A stretch of 64,000 bases of DNA. It comes from Corbicula japonica (Eukaryota > Mollusca > Bivalvia > Venerida > Cyrenidae). The position numbers were made by a program, and so were the translations under genes. Under the pieces are notes generated by a model. It saw only the letters and a program-made list of their open reading frames with translations. It was not told the DNA's origin and made no database searches. Positions 24,101-36,280 of this stretch are shown one piece after another (positions within the stretch are counted from its first letter, which is position 1; each line of letters starts with the position of its first letter). The stretch spans positions 3,065,001 through 3,129,000 of the forward strand of contig JAZAYU010000009.1 of assembly GCA_038501625.1 (NCBI GenBank), given 5' to 3'.

Positions 24101-26562
24101 GCTCTAATAAAACAACCTAAGAAACAAGGCTGTTTGAATCTCTGCAACTTGACGAGACCTAGTGAATTTTACATGCGTATGAAGATATCAATGCACCGTT
24201 TGTAAAATATAGTTCTCGGACGATGTTAGCCTAAAAGGTTGAAAAGCGCCGTTTTCTTTAACAAAACGACATCTAAAACACATTTCTAAAAAGCAGATTA
24301 CAGTTTATGAAATACATAGTAAAAATTAACACACGCGTGTTTATACGACTTGTTTGAAACATACGAACCCCATCACGTGACACCTCGAAACCTCGAGCAC
24401 CATGAAAACCTCGAACATTTTAAAAATCCCAGTGTGTTTAGGGTTTCGAAGTTTTACTGTACTTAAGATATTGCAAATTTATGGTAATAACAAAGATTTA
24501 CTTAAATCATAAATACTTGCTAATTTTCAAGCCAAAAACATGTAATTCTTAAATTAAAAGTATACGGTTACCAATGAGATTGTTATATGTTCAATCTTTG
24601 AGTAAACCAAAGTGCATTTGTATAGGTCTATGTCAAAGTTGCTGTACAATTGTTCAATTCGACACTAATCACCTTTAATGATTAGTATGAGTACGTTCAC
24701 ATAATGAACAGTTTTTATTTCCATGTGCCAAACTTTGCCGATGTTCAGAATAATGATCAGACTGATGTCTCGTATCTACATATTCTTTCAAACAACGTAT
24801 TGATTTCCATCGAGTGTCGTGCAATTCGACTTTCGTTTTCATAATTCTGCTTGTTCAGTTTTTTAAACAATCTTTCGTCTTTGTTATAAGGTTTAAATTA
24901 TGTACAATTGTGCCGCATTTGTCCCATCTCCATAAATAAACGAATCTTAACTGTAGATTGTTTTAATGGGAAGTCTATCTAAAGAAATTATCACAACGCT
25001 AATGCCGGATTTAAATGTGCTCAGTTTCAGTCGAACATTGCTATTTAATAAATTAATGTTGTCGGCGCAGCGGTGAGAGGAGTAGGAAGGTAAACTGCAA
25101 TATCTAAGAACACCTCCAGGAAGGGACTCAATTAATCCAAGACGTCTTAAGTATCGGTGTCTTGTTGATTTTCTGTAAATTTTAGGACGCGGTAGGTACA
25201 CATTGTAGCAAGGTAGTTGAGTTGTCGGCAAAACTGTAACATTTTTGGGGGTTAAATGAAGCTAACGCTAAAGACATGTTTACATCAGAAAAGATATCAA
25301 AATACTCATTTGCGCCAAGATATTAATATTAAACCCCTTTTTTATATGTCGACATTAAAAATACGATCTAAAGTCGGCGACAAACCGATAATTAGGTCTT
25401 CTACATTCAAAAATGAAACATAGCATTCCAGCTGTGAACATATCTCACTGTTGAATTCATGTCATTCATTTGAAAAGGTCTGTAATGAATTTTCAGATTT
25501 TTTGTTTCAGAACATTGGGAGATTATGGAAAAATAAAAAAAAAGATGTTTTCCGATGCGCCAGTTAAATATTTTGTAAGCCAATTAAACATCTACGTGTT
25601 AAACTTGATTATAATTACCTTCTAATTTCAAAATTCCAAAAAAAATCAAGGGTTATGTTATCTTTTTGACCGAAATTTTCAAACCAGAGGCAACTTATCG
25701 GAAAGTATTGTAATTTATTGATTCTTGAGCGGAGTTTAATATAAGAATTTATATGTATGAAGATATTCCCAGCTGAAGATATGGTAACTGTGATCAATCA
25801 CATAAGTAAACATGTGATAGTCTAGTGTTTTGCTTTCTTCATAGTGCTTATTACTTTGACGGTGGTATCGGTTGATATTCCCCACTTTTAAAAAATTGAT
25901 ATCTGTAAACATTAAGTTTTTTTCTTTCTGACAGTGTGATTGTTATGTAATAGTGCAGCCACAGAATTCTGTCTAACGGAATAAAGGTAATAAAATGGTA
26001 GATTTTTTAAGCCCTCGCTTGTTCGGATCTCTATTTAGTGATAAGTAAAAGATCGTCAGAGAATGTGCGCATAGCAGATTAAATGTGCGAAATAAATTTA
26101 ACTATCGTTTTTTTCTTTTGTAAGTGAAACACAACCAGCGTGCATATGTAAATACAATTATAAAACTGTCAATCAGTTCTACAGTTTGCAAATTCTACTT
26201 TTATATAAAAAATAACTATTCCTACTTTTATGCACTGTTATTTGTTTTATGCTTCCTGAAACTAAATTTGAAAAAGAACGATAATCATATTCTTTCATTA
26301 ATCATGATAACCTTTAGGCTGGTAAATACGGTAAATAGTTGCCGGGATGCTGTCATTATTCATCGTACACCAAGTTTCAGAAACAAGTGTTTAACGTTTA
26401 AAATTGGTATCAAGACAATGGTAGCCTTTGCTCTTTCATCATTATTTTTTTTATTATCTTAAAATATTTTCTCGTGATTATGTTGTCATAGGAATTTATT
26501 CGAGGTCAAAGTTTTTCATTCCTGTCCACTTTGAGTCGCAGTGTTAAATGTGACATTATTAT
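21129..26562. other. Intergenic, no gene seen
   Basis: No coding exon could be supported. Noted: a perfect 12-bp-stem hairpin at about 23194-23221 (AGACTTTCGCGC, loop ATGC); repeated CCTCGAA motifs at 23630-23680 and 24375-24420, possibly ends of one unidentified element; and, at 26330-26560, homology to 48050-48275. The 94-codon minus-strand frame at 24947-25231 is unrecognised. Confidence 0.4.
26330..26560 (+). repeat. Segment duplicated upstream of TLR-C (26330 copy)
   Basis: Shares GCCGGGATGCTGTCATTATT, GTTTCAGRAAC, ACAATGG, TATGTTGTCAT and GGAATTTATTC-AGGTC in order with 48050-48275. It lies about 3 kb before the TLR-A start; its partner lies about 2.8 kb before TLR-C. This suggests that the duplicated unit included 5' flank, though a dispersed repeat is not excluded. 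Confidence 0.45.
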
Positions 26563-26657
26563 TAAATCTGGATACCAGTCTCAAATCTAAGCTTGAGATT
26601 TGAGACTGGTTGAGATTAGAGACTGATCTCCGATATTAGTTTAATGATATTGGGCCC
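26563..26657. repeat. Family B MITE, copy 2 (partial)
   Basis: Short copy: CCAGTCTCAAATC and GAGATTTGAGACTGGTT arms with most of the centre deleted, then a decayed right end ATATTGGGCCC. Confidence 0.6.
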
Positions 26658-27033
26658 TTAAAAATAAAACAATTGTCAGATATGGAAATGAAAAATGTTA
26701 GTATATTCTCTGGTCCCAAACTCTAATAGTTCAAGTATTAAAAAACTCCTTCCATTAATTTCTTTATCCCACCAATCAATCGCATGAAGTAATATTGAAG
26801 AACTGTGAAACCAATACCATGGATAAACGGACTGTTTCGGTTTTATGACAACTATTTTTTAATAATCCGGGATGTTTTATAATCTGATAAGAACATTAAT
26901 TAAGGAACGAGTAGCTTCCGTGTTAAGACGCTTCCTATTTATTGGGTGACGTTTATCGTTTGAAAATTTCTCTTATCTGCCTCGGGAATTTTGTTGGAGA
27001 GCCATGCTGACGACACTGCAGTGATTGATCAGG

Positions 27034-27178
27034 ACCCAAGATCATAAATCTAAGATTTTAGACCAGTCTCAAATCTCAAGCATCTGATTGACTTAAATGG
27101 GGACTAGTCGCCATTTCAGTCAATCAGATGCTTGAGATATGACATTGGTCTCCAGATTTAGTTTAATCATCTTGGGCA
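27034..27178. repeat. Family B MITE, copy 3
   Basis: Ends CCCAAGATCATAAA / TTTAATCATCTTGGG, so the ATCAT subfamily. The centre retains GGGGACTAGTCGCCATTTCAG with the flanking ATCAGATGCTTGAGAT arms. Confidence 0.8.
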
Positions 27179-27722
27179 CAGGAAAGTTAAATTCAATCAA
27201 CACAATTTTACCTTTGATTTGTTTTTTTCATTCCAAGACTGATTTACGTCGGATTTCTTTGAAAAAATTCTTGAAATTTTCTGTATACAATGAAAATCTG
27301 ATATCGATGGCACAGCTTACTGTGCGCGTGCGTGCAAGAGGTTGTCACCTATTTATAATACAAAAGTTTTGAGATTTACTTTTAAAAGCTCGATAGGTAA
27401 TAAAGATTGCACGCAGGTCTCTGGCTTGGCGCTATTTGAAATGAGAATTCTGAAATTTCCTCAGCGTTGCCATAAAAAGCTAGATCTATAATGAAGAGAC
27501 AGTACCAGCGTGGTTCTAACTCTGCGGTTCTTGGCTCATATACACCCTATGTATATAAATTTATTTCATAAACAAGAATTTAAGTGACCTGATATTTGAA
27601 TAAGGACATAATGTCTCTGATATCGAGATAAAACATCAACTTTGAGATTTACCATAATGTTTTGGCTGTTAACAATTGAAGGTCATTTGAGCACGATATT
27701 TATATGTGTGTAAATATTAAGT

Positions 27723-27852
27723 AGCGCTCAACCTGGGGCTAGGCGGTTTGGACAGTAATATGCATTTCAATAACCGCCCATGAACAGACTGAATCAAACC
27801 GGGCCTGCAATATTTTGATATTTGTCGTGCTCGGTGGCTTCCAAAGTTTATT
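27723..27852 (+). repeat. Dispersed family A copy, near full length
   Basis: From GCGCTCAACCTGGGGCTAG to GGCTTCCAAAGTTT. The hairpin is partly decayed (CTGAATCAAACCGGGCC). Confidence 0.6.
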
Positions 27853-27870
27853 TATCATCGTTTTGATAGT

Positions 27871-28019
27871 TTAGATTATCAGCAGGTGCAAGTTGTGAAT
27901 AAATTTCTAAAATATCCACTTAGATTATAAGCAGGTTCGACTTGTGATAAGAGTTATAAAATTTCCACTCAGATTATAAGCAGGTTCAATTTATGATAAG
28001 ATTTCAAAAATATCCACTT
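27871..28019 (+). repeat. ~50-bp tandem repeat, three copies
   Basis: The unit contains TAGATTATAAGCAGGTTC, then a TTGTGATAAG-type segment and a TTAAAATWTCCACT-type end; copies start near 27871, 27920 and 27969. It directly follows a family A copy. Confidence 0.65.
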
Positions 28020-29507
28020 CCAAACAGAGGATTGATCTTTGGGACTGCTTGTATGATGGTCAAACACTAAAGCTACTTCTGTCAAATTGAGAAACATAAA
28101 TTGAGAAATTAAAGGAAATGTAACTGAAATAGCGAAACATATTGTGTTTAAACCGTTATTAAGTTTATAAGCTATCATTCATTTGCATTTACAACTTTTT
28201 TTTAAATTATAACGTTAATGTTAATTGTTTGAAATATCTTTCATCATCTTATTCTTCTGGTACCAACACATTTGTCATACACCTACTGTCATAGCATTAA
28301 GCTTTCCAGGTTTCCACTTACGTCGGCAAATACAATTTTGGGTCAAGAAAGTGTTTGATTTTGTTTTAACATAATTTAAAAACAGCATAATTTTGTATTT
28401 GATAAGATAATACTTGGCATTATACAATAAAGAATAAAAATATGCGGTACATGTTTATTGGCAGTGAGAATATGTGTGGGATTTCAGTCGTGTCTACATT
28501 TGTTGTCATTATCGGAAATTCTGTTCGATGTCTTAATTGAATGTGATCATTTTATAAACCCATTCTCTCTTTTCCTCTCTTCTTTTTGACAATGTAGACA
28601 CACTCCTCGGTTGAGGATATCACTAATTGGTTTTTGCGGTGAATAAAACTAGTCCTTTCACCATCCGAATATGATGATTTTCATTCAAGTTTAAAAACTA
28701 AGTCAATTAAGAACTATTAACTGTAACGTTAAAAGCCTTACTTCTATACTTACTTAACGGTTTTTGTGATGCGTCTATATTTTCCATATAAGAAAATATA
28801 GAGAAGACTTAATGCATATTATAACACATGAGGTAAAGAAAGATAAAACTTAAAATATAACACATAAAACATTTGGGTTGTCAAGTTAATAATTAGTACG
28901 TTTGATTAATAAAATCCCCAGGTAAAGTTCTCTTTAGATAAAGCTGGTTCACTTAAAAAAATTACTTGTAATTATCAGTTTAAGTAAATATACTTTACCG
29001 TGAAGCTCAGGAATATCTTATTTACGCCGCCAAAATGTATGTTCTTTACTTTAAAATAATTAAATACATTCTTATCTTTAACTGGTAAATTTTTAAACAC
29101 TTAAATGTATCATTGGCGGTAAAAACTGATAAAAGTGTCTTCAAAGTGTATGTGCGATGACTTAATTTATGCAAACTTGGACTCATTTTCATATTATTCT
29201 TACTGTTCAACGACCTTATTGATACCAACGTCAAAACATCAAAAATATTAAAGCTAATATACTTTTTCAAACAAGATCAATAACTCATTAGAATGCAAAA
29301 CAAATTTGTGAAGTGATTTAAAAAGTACTTTGTGTTTGTAGACTGTGCATTTTTAGCTCGGTATAGCTGCTACCATGCATTGACTATTTAAAAGTGTTTT
29401 AAGATTAATCATGGACTTACAGTAGGAAAAATAATCGTTTGTAGAAAGTCACGAATAAAAAGTTATTCACGGGTTTCAGTGTTGATAATATTCTGGTCTA
29501 AGCAGAT
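28020..29507. other. 5' flank of TLR-A
   Basis: AT-rich. It contains the family-D-like CATTTTATAAACCCATTCTC at about 28550, and the promoter-proximal block shared by the three TLR copies at 29351-29410. No upstream coding exon was found. Confidence 0.4.
29351..29410 (+). promoter_or_regulatory. Conserved TLR promoter-proximal block (TLR-A copy)
   Basis: TTTTAGCTCGGTATAGCTGC then TACCATG, TGAC and TTTAAAAGTGTTTTAAG. Blocks in the same order occur before TLR-B (43381) and TLR-C (50651) although the flanks differ. It lies about 100-160 bp before the start codon. Function is inferred only from retention. Confidence 0.4.
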
Positions 29508-32117
29508 ATGAAAATGTATACTCTGCTCTTATTTTCAATAACATGGCTTGTTCTTATAATTGTGGATTCAATACCTTGTGGCCCGCAAGGTATGTGTTCT
29601 TGCGTTCCTCCAGATGAAATGGACTGTTTTTCTACCAATTATACATTGTTGGATATATGTCACAGCATCCGAAATAAGACGAGCCGCTTTTGGATAGTTA
29701 AACTTCGGGCAGAGAAAAACAACTTTCAAGAGATAAAGAATAAAGATCTCGAAGGATGTGAACAACTGACGAGTTTATTCCTTGGTAAAAGCAACGTCAG
29801 TTTTCATGATAACTGTACATTTTGTGGTCTGAATAAACTGGAGATTTTGGATTTAAGTTTTAATAATATTGATCTTGACAATGAAACTTTTAACAGGAAG
29901 CGGCAATTTCCTTTGTCGATAAGATCACTCAAGCTTAATGGGAATTCAGATAAAGCAATTTCGGATAACTCCTGCTATCCAGATCTGTCTTACTTGAAAG
30001 AGTTAGGGGAATTGTATATCGACGGTTTAAGCAGTAGGATATTTCCAATTTCTTATAGCAATTTGACAAATTTAACAAAACTAGTGCTGACAGGATTGCA
30101 AGGTAAATGTGATATTATTGAGATTAGAAATGAAACATTGAGAAATTTAGTTTATGTCAGACACTTAAATTTGAGTGCTTGCAACATTAGCAACGTCTAT
30201 GCTGGGGCGTTTGAAGAACTGTTCGAATTAGAAGTTCTGGACTTGTCAGAAAACCGGAGAATGGGACTTGGCATGCTTAGAAACATTTCATATGGTCTTC
30301 AATTTACTCAAATTAGATCGTTGAATATTTCGAAAGTTCAAAATACGTTTGGGATGTCAACTCAGGTTCGCCAACGAGACGTTTGTTACTTATGGAACAC
30401 GTCTATCACAGAGGTAGTAGTGAACAGCAACAGGATAGAAATGCTGGAGACCAATGTACCTATCCTTCTGTCTAAGAGTCTCAAGATTTTACACATGGAG
30501 GACAATAAGTTTACATTTGGTCCGTATATTCTGCAAATTGGTTGTGTATCACAATTAACAGAGTTTTACGGGAATTACCAGAATTTCGCTCACAGCCCAC
30601 ATCTCTATGATCTCCAGCCAGAAGAAGATACACGTGATTACAATATTCAAGGTGCAGAATGCGCCTATATGGCAACGGAATTTATGCGTAACGTAAGCAA
30701 GTCAAACAAGTATTGTCATTTCTTCGAACCTGGGCAGAAAATAAATACCAAGGACAGCTACCCGATGTTTCCAGAACATATAAAACAAGTTCACTTTGCT
30801 ACAAGTGGTATGGAATACAATGTGTCAAGGCTTTTGATACTTCCACTTGCCAACAACATCGAATATCTAGACTTTTCTGGAAATATTTTGCACGGTTTGA
30901 TTGGTCCTGTCGGACCATACCCAAATGCAAAATACTTAGATTTATCTAAAAATTATTGCTCTTTCATCAGTTTAAACTTTTTCAACGGATTAATTAATCT
31001 GGAAACTTTACAATTACACCACAATTTTATAGGATTAGTTTTTAATGAAGAAATATACGGACAACACATTTTTGACAAACTTACGAACCTTAAAACTCTT
31101 AATCTTTCCTCTAATATTATATCATATATTCCTTCGAAGGTATTATCCTCTCTGGCTTCTCTTGAGACTATTGATTTAAGTGTAAACAACATTGAAAAGT
31201 GGACAATAGAGGTGGAAACATTGGACAACCTTCTTAATTTGAATTTAAGTACAAACTTCTTCCAAACACTTCCAAAGATGTTAATATTGAAGCTTGTAGA
31301 TAACTCGGCTCGTTTGAATCGTTCTTTTTCAATTAATTTGAGGAATAACGTATTAAAAGTAAGCTGTGACGAAAAGGAATTTCTTGAATTGTTGGTGAAA
31401 TACAGGAGAAGCTTTACTTTCTTTGAAGAATACAGTTTCCAAGATTCATCAGGTTTACCTATTTCTGCTGAAGTTTTCGTAAAACAGGTAGAGGGTCTCG
31501 ATAAAATATGCAAGTCATATATTTTAGAAATTGTTTTAGGGTCAATTGGGGTCTCGGTATGTTTGGCTATTATTATTGGTGGATTTATTTACAAGAATCG
31601 ATGGAAAATCCGATATCTAATGAGACTGACAAAGATTCGACATTTTGGCTACAGAAGACTACGTGAAAACCAGGATAGTGAAGATTACGGCTACGATGCG
31701 TTTATTTCTTATGCGAACGAAAACCTACGGTTTATACTTGATCAAATCGTTCCTGGATTGGAAACTCGTGGATTAAATTTGTGCCTTCATGACCGAGATT
31801 TCGTTCCGGGACAAAACATAGCAGACAACATTATAAACGCTGTACGTAATAGCAGAACAACGGTTATTGTGTTATCAACGGACTTTCTGAAGAGTGAGTG
31901 GTGTCTCTACGAGTTTAATATGGCCAGAATGGAGAGTATTTATTCTCGAGCAGGTTCAAACTGTTTACTTGTTATAATGTATGAAGAAGTTTCCGACAGA
32001 GACATGCCAAATGAAATGCTGGAATGGATCCGTTCAAACACGTATTTAGAGTTTACGACGGAAGAACATGGGTTAGAACTGTTTTGGGACAATTTGTACG
32101 AAGCACTGCGCGGATAG
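29508..32117 (+). CDS. Toll-like receptor TLR-A, intact single exon
   Basis: 869 residues, type I membrane pattern receptor. Seen: signal peptide (about 1-21); cysteine-rich start CGPQGMCSC; LRRs throughout (for example LEILDLSFNNI, LEVLDLSENRRM, LKTLNLSSNII, LETIDLSVNNI) with many N-glycosylation sites; and an LRR C-terminal cap with cysteines near VSCDEKE and DKICKS. One helix follows (about 672-695), then basic KNRWKIRYLMRL. The TIR domain starts at YDAFISY (Y729), with box 2 LCLHDRDFVPGQ holding the BB-loop proline and box 3 LFWDNLY. The TIR is expected to recruit MyD88-type adaptors. The first of two close ATGs (29508, 29514) was taken. The TIR 3' end is almost the same as in TLR-C. Orthology to a named TLR cannot be assigned. 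Confidence 0.95.
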   Translation: MKMYTLLLFSITWLVLIIVDSIPCGPQGMCSCVPPDEMDCFSTNYTLLDICHSIRNKTSRFWIVKLRAEKNNFQEIKNKDLEGCEQLTSLFLGKSNVSFHDNCTFCGLNKLEILDLSFNNIDLDNETFNRKRQFPLSIRSLKLNGNSDKAISDNSCYPDLSYLKELGELYIDGLSSRIFPISYSNLTNLTKLVLTGLQGKCDIIEIRNETLRNLVYVRHLNLSACNISNVYAGAFEELFELEVLDLSENRRMGLGMLRNISYGLQFTQIRSLNISKVQNTFGMSTQVRQRDVCYLWNTSITEVVVNSNRIEMLETNVPILLSKSLKILHMEDNKFTFGPYILQIGCVSQLTEFYGNYQNFAHSPHLYDLQPEEDTRDYNIQGAECAYMATEFMRNVSKSNKYCHFFEPGQKINTKDSYPMFPEHIKQVHFATSGMEYNVSRLLILPLANNIEYLDFSGNILHGLIGPVGPYPNAKYLDLSKNYCSFISLNFFNGLINLETLQLHHNFIGLVFNEEIYGQHIFDKLTNLKTLNLSSNIISYIPSKVLSSLASLETIDLSVNNIEKWTIEVETLDNLLNLNLSTNFFQTLPKMLILKLVDNSARLNRSFSINLRNNVLKVSCDEKEFLELLVKYRRSFTFFEEYSFQDSSGLPISAEVFVKQVEGLDKICKSYILEIVLGSIGVSVCLAIIIGGFIYKNRWKIRYLMRLTKIRHFGYRRLRENQDSEDYGYDAFISYANENLRFILDQIVPGLETRGLNLCLHDRDFVPGQNIADNIINAVRNSRTTVIVLSTDFLKSEWCLYEFNMARMESIYSRAGSNCLLVIMYEEVSDRDMPNEMLEWIRSNTYLEFTTEEHGLELFWDNLYEALRG

Positions 32118-32829
32118 AATAATTCCATTAATCTTTTATAGGACTGGACATTTACACGTGCTTAGAGCTTACATGGTCAATATTTGAATGTTATTTCTTT
32201 AAATTGTTTCCATTTTTTTGTTTGCTTTGTTATGTATTTTGCTATGCATTATTTGTTTCGCTAAATGTACATAGAATTTAAAATGCCTATAGACAATGAA
32301 CACAACGCTTCGGATATCGGAAACATTAGGTAAGTCCCCGCTGGGCCCAAGATAATATAACAAAGATTAGAGACCAGTCTCAAATCAGCTGTCATTTCAG
32401 CCAATTGATGGTTGAAATCTGAGAATGATCACCAGATTAAGTGTAATGATCTTAGACCAGGTGACCAATACGAAGACAGCGCATTAGATTTGAATAGTAA
32501 TATGTAAAATTATTGATAATATCTTACAACTTATTTTCAAGAAATATTTTTTTAAAAGTTATTGTATGTAGTGATTGCAAAAAAAGTGTTGTTGTTTTTT
32601 TCTTTTGTCAGTGATATTTCAGTTACTCTTTTCACCTCTTCCACAAATAATATACATCTATGCGAAACACGATATTTGGGCTCTCAGTACTTTGATTTGT
32701 GTATTATTATGCAATAATGCTTGAATTGTAAAACACGAGAAGCAATGGGCATTAAAAAGATAATTTATATTCGCTCCAAAAATATACAATAATATCTGCA
32801 AACTTAAATAAAAGAACGTGAAAAAGATG
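32118..32829. other. TLR-A 3' flank with a decayed MITE
   Basis: The TLR-A stop is at 32115-32117. AATAAA occurs near 32806. At 32344-32460 a decayed family B palindrome is present (GGGCCCAAGATAATATAAC, CCAGTCTCAAATC). Nothing else recognised. Confidence 0.45.
32344..32460. repeat. Family B MITE, copy 4 (decayed)
   Basis: Left end GGGCCCAAGAT; arms AGACCAGTCTCAAATC and GAAATCTGAGAATGATCACC; right end ATGATCTTAGACCAG. Most arm pairs have drifted, so it is the oldest-looking copy. Confidence 0.6.
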
Positions 32830-33996
32830 CTCTATTTTTGTTTCTGGTTACTTATCATAGACAATGTCGGTAAGAGGTGTCGTTTGAAAAATACTATGAT
32901 TCTCCTAAACCATTTCAAACATGTTTTATCCAACATAACTCATATGTGCACTCACTTAATGAAATTAATCCAACTCTAAGAAAAAGTTTACTTCGAAGAA
33001 AAATTTCCAGTTTTTAATCTACAGTCGAAAATGTCTGTCATTGTATAGCGCTTTTTGGCGTAACCAGAACAATCCCACACATTTCATAACAGAGATTTTC
33101 ACTAAATACACGGTCAATACGAGTGATGCCGTGACAACCACCTACAAGCAAATTATATGGAATACTTCTACAAATTCCACTGATCATCTTACTTTATTTA
33201 AGTGTAACCGATGCTAACATCGAATTTTCATGATTTTTTACTGTCAACTGCTACATCTTGCACTGTTTATTGACTTCGGATACCCTTTGATAGATTCGTT
33301 GAAGTATGTCGGCGAAATCAATATGAGTTCCCGTATATACTTGAACTTTGAAACTATTATATATATTTGACAATGACTATGCATTTAATGATAACGAACA
33401 CAGTTGAAATGTGAAAAAAAGATTTGAAACCGGTTAAACTTTATAAGTTTTCTTTCAAAACTTAAATAGTTTACGTTTACTTTATCTGAAATTGGTGCCG
33501 CAATTGCAATCCGACGAAGTGACCTCCCTTTGAAGTCACGCAACTTCTAGAATGTTATGGAAGTTGAAGCAGTTTGACAATAACAAAAATTGAAAAATCT
33601 CCCGTAGCGTCGATATCATTCATTTAAAAATCGAGATGTCAAAGGATTTTATGCTAGTCTTGCATATTATTTGCTTGTTGGTGGTTGTCATTCACAGGAT
33701 AGCTCAAAATAAATGAGTTTTCAGTGAAACTCGGTGTAATGAAATGTGTGGGATTGTTCTGGTAACGTCAAAAAGCGATATACCATGGTGGACATTTTCG
33801 ACTGCAGATTGAAAACTATTGGGAATTTTCTTCGAATTAATCTTTTTCTAAGAGCTAGATTAATTTGTAATAAAGTGCGTATGACTTTTGTTGGATAAAA
33901 CTATTTGGAAAAAGAGAAATTTGTAGAAGAAACATAGTATTATTCAAACGATCTCTTACTAACCTTGTCTATGAACCAGATACAAAAATAGTTTGA
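32830..33996. mobile_element. ~1.17-kb element with long (~260 bp) inverted termini
   Basis: Left 32830-33090 and right 33735-33996 are inverted copies: CTATTTTTGTTTCTGGTT, then CATAGACAATG, GTCGTTTGAAAAATACTATG, TTTTATCCAACA, CAGTCGAAAATGTC and CCAGAACAATCCCACACATT recur reversed on the right. The centre (33090-33735) has no coding frame. A non-autonomous DNA transposon or foldback element; target duplication not resolved. Confidence 0.7.
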
Positions 33997-34743
33997 GCAC
34001 TTTTTTTCATGTTCTTTTTTTAAAGAAAAAGATAAAATTTAATGCAATGTGCTGTCTGGTTGACTGGATATTTTTTAACTGGAATGAGAGTGTCAGCAGG
34101 GAGTACCAAGGTATGATCCTTCCACCTGTATACTAACCCGGTATAGCAAATGAAGTTCGCTTATTAACACACAGTTATAAACCAACAAAAATATAATCCA
34201 TAAAAGACAAAACCGACGACTCTTGGACAAAAACAAAAAAAATGAAGTTAAATCTGGATGGGTGAAGGTAAAGTATGGGAGGGAATGGAAGATAGGATGG
34301 GTAGGCATCTAATGAGACGAATATGATGCGACAGAATAAGAGACAGTATTTCACATAGAGTTGTATTGTGATTTATTTCGAGTTTTCAAATGTTCTTGAT
34401 TATCGGGATTTTACTTCCAAAGGCATATGTGTCGAAATAAGGAACTTATAAAATTAAGGTCCAATCAAATCAACACTAGATTGGTGACATAGCATGTTAA
34501 TGATATATTTTATTATAAGAACAAATATCCATCGGCGCAAAATTTATCAACATCTTCTTATTTGAAAATGACGAAACTGCACACAAGCTTGAGGATGAAC
34601 ATGTTTGTTTTTATTACTAGCGAAACATTGTTTATAAATCATTATTGCGACAAGGTTTTTCTCAGCCAGTTTTTTTTGAGATTTGATATACAAACTACAG
34701 ATAATAAAAGTATTAATTATTTTTTCCTTGTTATTCATTAAAC

Positions 34744-36191
34744 TGTAACGGCCGAGCACTACTAAAAATCATTTAATTTACCTTGTTCAATATAGATCCT
34801 AGTTGGGATGATTAACCAACATCAAGAAATAATTATTCACATTCAGAACCATTTGCAAATTCGTCAAACAGCTTCACAATTCATCAATCTCTATGTAATT
34901 CAATGCATTTTGACATTTTCAACATCCGGGCATTTCGTAGCTTTTAGACCACACCGCAGAATTCATAAAATCATCAAATACTCAATATTCTGCATTAAAA
35001 CCCACACCTTGTCTATTTTGTTATAATTAATTATCAGATCTATGTTTTATGCAATTATTTGTTTCTTTGTTTTGACACGTTGTTTGTATTTTCATTTTAT
35101 GCGAAAATAACAATTCACCTCTTCAACTAAATTGCATTCTGGTACCTGGCATCAAAAGCCGGGACCCAATCAAGACTATTATAAAAAGACCAACAGAGAA
35201 GAAATTTCGCATTCGTTCGCCAGCTCTTCATCAGAGCGTTTCCAAGAATAGCCTACTACACTGCCAAGTGTGCAGTGACGGTGTCACCATTGGTGGGACC
35301 AGTGGCAGACCATTGGCAAGAACCACAGGCAGATCTTTGGCAAGACCAAAGCAGACCTCTGGCACGACCTTTGGCAGACCATTGGCAATGCCTTTGGCTG
35401 ACATTTGTCAGGGTGCACTTGGCATAACTAACCCTAACTTCATTTCATCAAATTATAAAGCACTGTGTATAACAGTCTCACAAATGAACAAACATTACCA
35501 AGGGCGAACGAATGTCGTGAACAACAAAGGCACCCAAACACTGTCACTCCAAAGTGACCCTGTCAATTTCAAATAGCTCAATCGGTTATCAAGACACAGT
35601 TCATACACTGTGCACTTTGCTCAACTGTAAGCGCCAAAGTCGCCTTACCAGTTGTCATATAGCTACCGTACCGAATAGGGTGAATCGCCCTCTCGTAAAG
35701 TGTCATCAGATACTATCTTATTCAGGACCGAGCGTCCACCTTGTCGTATTGCAAAATACCGACAATTCCTGTTTCACCAGAAACAGAAGCCCGTACATAC
35801 TAGTGCGGATGAGGTAGCCAGTGTCACTGCACACATTTACACAACCGATAGCACAGTCCACTTGGCCTAAGGACAATCAGCTGGCAATTACGCGTACTGA
35901 AGTTCCTTTTGACCCAAGTGTTCCACTTCAATCACAACGTGCCTTACAGTTGTTCACCATTTATTCACAAAGTTCCAAGCTCATTGCACCTTTCAACACA
36001 AATCGCTTAAGGCCCTCTAGCAAGTTATCTGAGGCGATCCCACATTTTCGAACAACGTGTCATAGTGTACATATTGTATAGTCTTGTACATTTACCAATC
36101 ATCGTTGGAGTTGTTTTGTACTCCGTCCAAATTGAGAATCCCCATTTGTTATTATTCCCATAACCAAGTACACCTGACGCGACACGTTACA
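34744..36191 (+). repeat. 5' LTR
   Basis: Unusually long LTR. Contains a TATA box (TTATAAAAAG at about 35179) followed by a likely transcription start region, then short degenerate repeats of TTGGCAAGACC-type sequence (35305-35400). Open frames within it lack credible starts and are not taken as genes. Confidence 0.93.
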
Positions 36192-36195
36192 AATT

Positions 36196-36214
36196 TGGTG
36201 GCAGCGGTGGGATT
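36196..36214 (+). promoter_or_regulatory. Primer-binding site, tRNA-Leu type
   Basis: TGGTGGCAGCGGTGGGATT lies 4 nt after the 5' LTR. It is complementary to the 3' end of an animal tRNA-Leu including CCA, as I recall that tRNA. Confidence 0.8.
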
Positions 36215-36280
36215 GCCATCTTAAGCAACCTTTTATTATCCTCTCTTTAAGGGCTATGTCAAAGTTAAACAAGTTCTTGA

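Noticed and set aside
24947..25231. 94-codon minus-strand frame
   Set aside because: No recognised domain and no supporting splice or neighbour; cannot be distinguished from chance.
26124..26462. 112-codon plus-strand frame
   Set aside because: AT-rich, no domain, and partly within a duplicated non-coding segment.
30953..31513. 186-codon minus-strand frame
   Set aside because: Antisense shadow of TLR-A; similar shadows occur in TLR-B (45021) and TLR-C (53318, 53600), as expected from homology.
35268..36081. Plus-strand open frames of 102, 87 and 86 codons in the 5' LTR, the first two repeated in the 3' LTR (37515-38064)
   Set aside because: They lie wholly in LTR sequence, the first begins at a non-ATG codon, and no known domain is seen; they duplicate only because the LTR does.
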